A stretch of 64,000 nt of DNA from JACCTU01 sp963737405 (GTDB taxonomy: Bacteria; Actinomycetota; Thermoleophilia; Gaiellales; Gaiellaceae), in NCBI GenBank assembly GCA_963737405.1, contig CAVTSL010000007.1, positions 62,001-126,000 on the forward strand. Reading direction: 5' to 3'. The notes below the pieces were generated by a model that saw only the letters and a list, made by a program, of their open reading frames with translations, was not told the origin of the DNA and made no database searches. Shown here one piece after another: positions 23,711 to 30,800 of this stretch (position 1 is the stretch's first letter; each line of letters begins with the position of its first letter). The translations under genes were made by a program, and so were the position numbers.

Positions 23711-25057
23711 ATGATGGACGTGCGTCCTGCCGCAAACCAGGGGTCGGAGGGCGTTGGGTCCGACCCGCACCACGCGCTCGCGCGCCTGCTGCCGCTGCTG
23801 CTCCCGGTCGTCGCGATCGGCGCCGCCGCGTTCGCTGCGTCGCTGATCGCGCTCGCGGCGGACCCGCCGTCGCGAACCTCGCTCGTGGGGCTGGTCGCCC
23901 TGTTCGCAGCCGCTGCGCTCGCGGAGGCGAACCCGGTGCCGATCGAACGGCTGCCTGCCGGGCAGATCTCGCTCGCCGCGGTGTTCTTCGTCGGGACTGC
24001 GGTCCTCTTCGGCCCGGCGGAGGCGGTCGTGTTGGCGGTCGGGGTGCGCCTGACGGTCGACCTGGTGCAGCGCCGCCCGAAGGTGCGACTCCTCTACAAC
24101 ACCGCGGCCTACGCGCTGAGCGCGGCGGCCGCCGGAGCGGCGGCGACGTTCATCGGATCGGAGACCGTCGGCAAGCTCGTGCTCGAGGTACTGGTCACGG
24201 CGGCGACCTACTACGTCGTCAACGTCGTCCTCATCGCAGCGGCGATCGCACGGTGGGAGGACGAGCGGTTCTTCGAGCTGCTCGGCACGAGCGCGCACGG
24301 GACGGCGGTGCCGTTCTCGATCATGGCGTCGGGGACGCTCACGCTCGCGGTGCTCTGGGAGCGCGCGCCGCTGCTGTCGCTCGCGCTGGTCGGGCCGCTC
24401 CTCGCCGTCGCGCTCTACCAGCGCTCCGCGCATCGCGCGCTCGTCGCGACGCGGCTCGCGCTCACGGACGCGCTGACCGGCCTCGGGAACCAGCGCCACT
24501 TCTATGACCGGCTCCAGCAGGAGCTCGACACGGCCGAGTCGACGCGCAGGCCGCTCGCGCTCGTGCTGCTCGACGTCGACGGGATGAAGCAGGTGAACGA
24601 CTCGCTCGGCCATCCGACGGGCGATCGCCTGCTCGAGCTCGTCGCGTCGTGCCTCCGTCGTGGCGGTGAGGCGTTCCGCGTCGGCGGCGACGAGTTCGCG
24701 GTGGTGCTTCCGGGCCGGACCGAGAACGACGCGCTCGCGGTCGCCAACGCTCTCGTCGGGAGGATCACCCTCGTGGAGGTCGTCCCGGGACGCGCGACGC
24801 GGATCTCCGCCGGCCTCGCCGTCTTCCCTGCGAGCTGTCCGCAGCGGACGGAGCTCTACCGCGCAACGGACTCGGCGCTCTACGCGTCGAAGCGCGAAGG
24901 CGAGAGCCGCGTCCACGTCTACCGCCCGGACGACCCGCGCCCTCGGGGCGGCCGCCTAGGAGGGTTCGGCGGAAGGGGCCTCGTCGTCGGGGTGCGATGG
25001 TCGTTCCGAGGCAAGGACGCAGGGAGCGTCGATAGCCATAGCTATCGGCGGGACTGA
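23711..25057 (+). CDS. Membrane GGDEF diguanylate cyclase, paralogue of the previous gene
   Basis: A 448-residue protein with an ATG pair at its start. A membrane sensor of several helices (about residues 18-240) precedes a GGDEF domain: LTDALTGLGNQRHFYDRL and RVGGDEFAVVLPG. The sensor and GGDEF regions align residue by residue with the upstream protein, including LWERxPxLSxxLxGPLLAxALYQRS, so the two arose by duplication; the HD-GYP part is lost here. After the GGDEF domain the frame runs through the left arm of a palindromic repeat (24956-25123), so the last 35 or so residues (from RLGGFGGRG) are encoded by repeat DNA and probably not ancestral. Confidence 0.8.
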   Translation: MMDVRPAANQGSEGVGSDPHHALARLLPLLLPVVAIGAAAFAASLIALAADPPSRTSLVGLVALFAAAALAEANPVPIERLPAGQISLAAVFFVGTAVLFGPAEAVVLAVGVRLTVDLVQRRPKVRLLYNTAAYALSAAAAGAAATFIGSETVGKLVLEVLVTAATYYVVNVVLIAAAIARWEDERFFELLGTSAHGTAVPFSIMASGTLTLAVLWERAPLLSLALVGPLLAVALYQRSAHRALVATRLALTDALTGLGNQRHFYDRLQQELDTAESTRRPLALVLLDVDGMKQVNDSLGHPTGDRLLELVASCLRRGGEAFRVGGDEFAVVLPGRTENDALAVANALVGRITLVEVVPGRATRISAGLAVFPASCPQRTELYRATDSALYASKREGESRVHVYRPDDPRPRGGRLGGFGGRGLVVGVRWSFRGKDAGSVDSHSYRRD

Positions 25058-25123
25058 GGACGCCGCGTCGGGGCGTCCAGCGCGGCCCGACGGCACAGCG
25101 CCTCTTGCGCCGAACCCTCCTAG
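24956..25123. repeat. Palindromic repeat element, copy 1 (168 bp)
   Basis: Perfect 16-base terminal inverted repeats, CTAGGAGGGTTCGGCG at 24956-24971 and its complement at 25108-25123, bound this element. On the minus strand the arm is followed after 4 bases by AGGCGCTGTGCCGTCGGGCCG (complement of 25083-25103 region), a core shared with copy 2 at 37503-37558 with one mismatch. Copy 1 has about 110 extra bases that contain smaller hairpins (a 7-bp CGATAGC/GCTATCG and a 7-bp GGACGCC/GGCGTCC). It lies between convergent genes and supplies the end of one and the stop of the other. Confidence 0.75.
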
Positions 25124-26706
25124 AGCGGGATGTTCCCGTGCTTGCGCTTCGGCCGCTCCTCACGCTTCGTGAGGGCGGTCTCGAGCGCGTCGATCAGCAC
25201 CGGCCGGGTGCGCCGCGGCTCGATCACGTCGTCGACGTAGCCGCGCTCCGCCGCCGCGTACGGGTTCGCGAAGCGCTCCCGGTAGTCGGCGATCAGCTCC
25301 TCGCGCCGCGCCTCGGGGTCGTCCGCTTCCGCGAGCTCGCGGCGGAAGACGATGTTCACGGCGCCCTCGGGCCCCATCACCGCGACCTCGGCGGTCGGCC
25401 ACGCGAAGTTGAAGTCCGCGCGGATGTGCTTCGAGCTCATGACGTCGTACGCGCCGCCGTAGGCCTTGCGCGTGATCACGGCGAGCTTCGGCACCGTCGC
25501 CTCTGCGTACGCGTAGAGCAGCTTCGCGCCGTGGCGGATGATCCCGCCCCACTCCTGCGCCGTCCCGGGCAGGAACCCCGGCACGTCGACGAAGGTCACG
25601 AGCGGGATGTTGAACGCGTCGCAGAAGCGCACGAAGCGCGCGGCCTTCACCGACGAGTCGATGTCGAGCACGCCCGCGAGCGCACGCGGCTGGTTGCCGA
25701 CGACGCCGACGGAGTGCCCGCCGAGCCGCGCGAAGCCGACGACGATGTTCTCGGCCCAGCGCTCGTGCACCTCGAGGAACTCGCCGCCGTCGACCACGCG
25801 CTCGATCACGTGCTTGATGTCGTACGGCCGCGCCGGGTCGTCCGGGACGATCGAGTCGAGCTCGGGATCCTCGCGGTCGACAGGGTCGCTCGGCTGCGTG
25901 TACGGCGGCGGGTCGAGGTTGTTCTGCGGCAGGAAGCTGAGCAGGTAGCGCGCGTCGTCGAGCGCCGACTCCTCGTCGGGTGAGATGAAGTGCGCGACGC
26001 CGGAGCGCGCCGCATGCGTGACCGCGCCGCCGAGCTCCTCGAAGCTCACCTCCTCCCCGGTCACCGTCTTCACGACGTCGGGGCCGGTGATGAACATGTA
26101 CGACGTCCCCTCGACCATCAGCACGAAGTCGGTGATCGCCGGCGAGTAGACGGCGCCGCCCGCGCTCGGCCCCATGATCAGGCTGAGCTGCGGGATGACG
26201 CCGGAGCACTGGACGTTCCGCCAGAAGATCTCTGCGTAGCCCGCGAGCGAGACGACGCCTTCCTGGATCCGCGCCCCGCCGGAGTCGTTGATCCCGATCA
26301 CGGGGCAGCCGAACTTCGCGGCGAGGTCCATCACCTTGCAGATCTTCTCCGCGAAGACCTCGGAGAGGCTCCCGCCGAACACGGTGAAGTCCTGCGAGAA
26401 GACGAAGACCTTGCGGCCGAAGATCGTCCCGTAGCCGGTGACGACCGCGTCGCCGTACGGGCGGCGCTCGAGCATCCCGAAGTTCGACTCGCGGTGGCGG
26501 ACGTAGCGGTCGAGCTCCATGAACGAGCCGGGATCGAGGAGGCGGACGATGCGCTCGCGCGCGAGCAGCTTGCCGGCCGCGTGGTGCTTCTCGACCGCCT
26601 TCTCGTTGCCGGCGTGCAGCGCCTCGTCGCGCAGCGCGCGCAGACGTGCGAGCTTGCCCTGCGTCGAATCGCCGGTCTCCGGCGGGCGCTCGTCCGTCGT
26701 CGCCAT
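25120..26706 (-). CDS. pccB: Acyl-CoA carboxylase beta subunit (carboxyltransferase)
   Basis: A 528-residue carboxyltransferase of the propionyl/acetyl-CoA type. The N-terminal and C-terminal crotonase-like domains both carry their oxyanion Gly pairs: INDSGGARIQEGV and GPSAGGAVYSPA in the first, VDVPGFLPGT and RKAYGGAYDVM in the second. It transfers the carboxyl group from biotin on the alpha chain (the broken gene at 18076-19846) to acyl-CoA. Propionyl-CoA is the usual substrate for this length, giving methylmalonyl-CoA that feeds succinyl-CoA into the TCA genes. The stop codon lies in the right arm of repeat copy 1. Confidence 0.9.
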   Translation of the reverse strand: MATTDERPPETGDSTQGKLARLRALRDEALHAGNEKAVEKHHAAGKLLARERIVRLLDPGSFMELDRYVRHRESNFGMLERRPYGDAVVTGYGTIFGRKVFVFSQDFTVFGGSLSEVFAEKICKVMDLAAKFGCPVIGINDSGGARIQEGVVSLAGYAEIFWRNVQCSGVIPQLSLIMGPSAGGAVYSPAITDFVLMVEGTSYMFITGPDVVKTVTGEEVSFEELGGAVTHAARSGVAHFISPDEESALDDARYLLSFLPQNNLDPPPYTQPSDPVDREDPELDSIVPDDPARPYDIKHVIERVVDGGEFLEVHERWAENIVVGFARLGGHSVGVVGNQPRALAGVLDIDSSVKAARFVRFCDAFNIPLVTFVDVPGFLPGTAQEWGGIIRHGAKLLYAYAEATVPKLAVITRKAYGGAYDVMSSKHIRADFNFAWPTAEVAVMGPEGAVNIVFRRELAEADDPEARREELIADYRERFANPYAAAERGYVDDVIEPRRTRPVLIDALETALTKREERPKRKHGNIPL

Positions 26707-26739
26707 GCTCGGAGCCTAACCGGGGGTAGAGTCGGCGGA

Positions 26740-27708
26740 GTGGGAACGCCTCCCCTCGACCGGTCGACGATCTGGCCGTACGAGGAAGGCGAGCCGGGCG
26801 AGTTCTACTACTCGCGCTACGGCAACCCGACGCAGGCGCGCGCGGAGCAGGCACTCGGCGAGCTCGAGGGCGGCGACGCGCTGCTCTTCCCGTCCGGAAC
26901 CGGAGCGGAGACGGCGTTCGTCCTGTCGTTTCTCGAGCCCGGAGCGACGATCGCGCTCGCCGAAGGCGGCTACTACGGCACGTCCGTCATGTTCCGCGAG
27001 CTCGAGCGCTGGGGGCTCCGCTTCGTCGAGTTCGACCAGACCGGCCCGCCGCCCGAGGGCGTCGATCTCGTCTGGGTCGAGGCGCCGTCGAACCCGTTCC
27101 TGACGATGCCCGACCTCGAGGCGGCGGTGGCCCATCCGGCGCCGCTGCTCGTCGACGCGACCGCCTCGACGCCCGTCTACCTCCGCGCCCTCGAACGCGG
27201 CGCGGACTACGTCCTCCACTCCGCGACGAAGTACCTGAGCGGCCACCACGACGTGCTGCTCGGCGCGGTCGTGTGCAAGCGCCCCGACGACGCGGCACGC
27301 CTCAAGGAGACGCGCGGGCGAACGGGCATCACGGCGTCACCGGAAGCCGCGTGGCTGCTCCAGCGCGGCCTGCACACGCTCGACGTCCGCATGCGCCGCC
27401 ACACCGAGAGCGCGACCGAGATCGCCGGCCGGCTCGAGCGCCACGATGCGGTCGAGCGCGTCCGCTACCCGGGATTCGGAGGCATGCTCTCGTTCGACGT
27501 CGTGGGCGGTGCCGACGAGGCGCGCCGGGTCGAGACGGCGACCCGTTCGATCGCGAACGCGACGAGCCTCGGGGGCGTCCGCTCGACGCTCGAGAGCCGC
27601 CACCGGTGGGAAGGCGACCGCGTCCCGCCGAACCTCGTCCGGCTGAGCGTCGGCCTCGAGCCGGTCGAGGAGCTCTGGGACGATCTGAATCAGGCGCTGA
27701 GCAGGTAG
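26740..27708 (+). CDS. Cys/Met-metabolism PLP enzyme (gamma-synthase/gamma-lyase type), short
   Basis: A 322-residue PLP enzyme of the trans-sulfuration family (cystathionine gamma-synthase, cystathionine gamma-lyase, methionine gamma-lyase). It starts GTG, VGTPPLDRSTIW, and shows YYSRYGNPTQARAEQALGEL, the PLP-contact FPSGTGAETAF, and the Lys in LHSATKYLSGHHDV. The C terminus RHRWEGDRVPPNLVRLSVGLE is typical. It is about 60 residues shorter than most members, mainly at the N terminus, where the usual tetramer-contact region is trimmed. Which reaction it catalyses cannot be told from motifs. It is divergent from pccB across 33 bases. Confidence 0.8.
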   Translation: MGTPPLDRSTIWPYEEGEPGEFYYSRYGNPTQARAEQALGELEGGDALLFPSGTGAETAFVLSFLEPGATIALAEGGYYGTSVMFRELERWGLRFVEFDQTGPPPEGVDLVWVEAPSNPFLTMPDLEAAVAHPAPLLVDATASTPVYLRALERGADYVLHSATKYLSGHHDVLLGAVVCKRPDDAARLKETRGRTGITASPEAAWLLQRGLHTLDVRMRRHTESATEIAGRLERHDAVERVRYPGFGGMLSFDVVGGADEARRVETATRSIANATSLGGVRSTLESRHRWEGDRVPPNLVRLSVGLEPVEELWDDLNQALSR

Positions 27709-27711
27709 ATT

Positions 27712-27731
27712 CTGGCCCCGACAGGGGTCAG
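27712..27731 (+). terminator. Hairpin after the PLP enzyme gene
   Basis: CTGGCCCC-GACA-GGGGTCAG is an 8-bp stem with one G-T pair, 3 bases after the stop. It likely ends the transcript before the kinase operon, whose AGGAGG ribosome-binding site is about 100 bases on. Confidence 0.5.
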
Positions 27732-27840
27732 TGATCGTAGGACTCGCTCATTCGCGGCTGAATAAGAGCGTTCCGTTGAGGGAATACGCGTCAGCGACCC
27801 CGCGGAACCCGCACCCCTCGCCCACTAGGAGGAACCCACC

Positions 27841-30800
27841 ATGGCTGCCGTAGATCGACGACGCCGTTCGGCGTCGGCACCGCCGCCCGACGGCGCGGTC
27901 GTCGACGCCGACCTGCAACCACTGCTCGACGCGCTCCGTGCCTCACGGGCCGGCGAGACGGGGATCCGCCTCTCGACGCGCAAGGCCGGGATCGTGGGCG
28001 AGCTCGGCCGTGCGTTCAACGACCTGGCGGTGAACCGCGAGCGGACGACGAAGGAGCTCGTGCGGGTGAGCAAGGCGGTGGGTCGCGACGGGCGCCTGAG
28101 CGAGCGGGCGAAGGTCGAGGACGCTTCCGGCTACTGGGCGGCGAGCCTCGAGGCGATGAACTCGCTGATCGACAACCTCTCACGGCCGACGCGCGAGGTG
28201 GGTCGCGTGCTCGACGCCGTGGCGCAGGGCGATCTCTCGCAGAAGATGGAGCTCGAGATCGCGGGGCAGCCGGTCAAGGGCGAGTTCGCCCGGATCGGCT
28301 CGACCGTGAACGCGATGGTCGAGCAGCTCTCGGCGTTCGCCGCCGAGGTGACGCGCGTGGCGCGCGAGGTCGGCACCGAGGGCCGCCTCGGCGGCCAGGC
28401 GAAGGTCAAGGGCGTCTCGGGCGTCTGGAAGGACCTCACCGACTCGGTCAACCAGATGGCCTCGAACCTCACGGCGCAGGTGCGGAACATCGCGGAGGTC
28501 ACGACCGCCGTCGCGAACGGCGACCTGAGCAAGAAGGTGACCGTCGACGTCAAGGGCGAGGTGCTCGAGCTGAAGAACACCGTCAACACGATGGTCGACC
28601 AGCTCGACATCTTCGCGGACGAGGTCACTCGCGTCGCGCGCGAGGTGGGCGACGAAGGGATCCTCGGCGGGCAGGCGCAGGTGAAGGGCGTCAGCGGCGT
28701 CTGGCGCGACCTGACCGAGAACGTGAACACGCTCGCGGGCAACCTCACGAGCCAGGTGCGGAACATCGCGAACGTCACGACGGCGGTCGCGAACGGCAAC
28801 CTCTCGCGGAAGATCACCGTCGACGTCAAGGGCGAGGTGCTCGAGCTGAAGGAGACCATCAACACGATGGTCGACCAGCTGCGCTCGTTCTCGTCCGAGG
28901 TCACGCGCGTGGCGCGCGAGGTCGGCACCGAGGGCCGCCTCGGCGGCCAGGCGAACGTCGGCGGCGTCTCGGGCGTGTGGAAGGACCTGACGGACAACGT
29001 CAACACGCTCGCGGGGAACCTCACGAGCCAGGTGCGGAACATCGCCGAGGTCACGACCGCCGTCGCGGACGGCGACCTCTCGCGCACGATCACGGTCGAG
29101 GCGGCCGGCGAGGTCGCCGAGCTGAAGAACACCGTGAACAGGATGGTCGACCAGCTCTCGACGTTCGCCGCGGAGGTGACGCGCGTTGCGCGCGAGGTCG
29201 GTACCGACGGCCGCCTCGGCGGCCAGGCGGAGGTCGAAGGCGTCTCCGGGGTCTGGCGCGACCTGACCGAGAACGTGAACACGCTCGCCGGGAACCTCAC
29301 GAGCCAGGTGCGGAACATCGCCGAGGTCACGACCGCCGTCGCGAAGGGCGACCTGACGAAGCAGATCACGGTCGAGGCCGCGGGCGAAGTCGCTGCGCTC
29401 AAGAACACGATCAACACGATGGTCGAGCAGCTGTCCGCGTTCGCCGACGAGGTCACGCGCGTCGCCCGCGAGGTCGGCACCGAGGGCCAGCTCGGCGGCC
29501 AGGCGCAGGTCGAGGGCGTCTCGGGCACGTGGCGCGCGCTCACGGAGAGCGTGAACAACATGGCCTCGAACCTGACGAGCCAGGTGCGGAACATCGCCGA
29601 GGTGACGACGGCCGTCGCGACGGGCGACCTCAGCAAGACCGTCACCGTCGACGTCAAGGGCGAGGTGCTCGAGCTCAAGCGGACGATCAACACGATGGTG
29701 AAGCAGCTGTCCGCGTTCGCCGACGAGGTGACGCGCGTCGCCCGCGAGGTCGGCACCGAGGGCCGGCTCGGCGGCCAGGCGCAGGTGAAGGGCGTCAGCG
29801 GCGTCTGGCGCGACCTGACCGAGAACGTGAACACGCTCGCCGGCAACCTCACGAGCCAGGTGCGGAACATCGCCGACGTGACGACCGCGGTCGCGAACGG
29901 CGACCTCTCGCGAAAGATCACCGTCGTCGCGTCCGGCGAGGTCGCAGAGCTGAAGGAGACGGTCAACACCATGGTCGACCAGCTCGCGACGTTCGCCGAC
30001 GAGGTCACGCGCGTCGCGCGCGAGGTCGGCACCGAGGGCCGTCTCGGCGGACAGGCGCAGGTGCGCGGCGTCTCGGGCGTCTGGAAGGACCTGACCGAGA
30101 ACGTGAACACGCTCGCCGGCAACCTCACCAGCCAGGTGCGGAACATCGCCGAGGTCACGACCGCGGTCGCGAACGGCGACCTCTCGCGGAAGATCACCGT
30201 CGACGTCAGCGGCGAGGTGCTCGAGCTCAAGGAGACCATCAACACGATGGTCGACCAGCTGCGCTCGTTCGCCGCCGAGGTCACGCGCGTCGCGCGCGAG
30301 GTCGGCACCGAAGGCCAGCTCGGCGGCCAGGCGGAGGTCGAGGACGTCAGCGGCGTCTGGCGCGACCTGACGGAGTCCGTGAACTCGATGGCCTCGAACC
30401 TCACCTCGCAGGTGCGGAACATCGCCGAGGTGACGACCGCGGTCGCGCAGGGCGACCTGGGCAAGAAGATCACCGTCGACGTCAAGGGCGAGATCCTCGA
30501 GCTGAAGGACACGATCAACACGATGGTCGACCAGCTCGGCACGTTCGCCGCCGAGGTCACGCGCGTCGCGCGCGAGGTCGGCACCGAGGGCCGGCTCGGC
30601 GGCCAGGCGCAGGTCGAGGACGTCAGCGGCGTCTGGCGCGACCTGACGGAGAACGTGAACGACATGGCGGCCTCGTTCGCATGGCAGGTGCGCGCGATCG
30701 CCGACGTGTCGACGGCCGTGACGCAGGGCGACCTCACGCGGTCGGTCACCCTCGACGCGCGCGGCGAGGTCTCGGACCTCAAGGACAACATCAACCAGAT

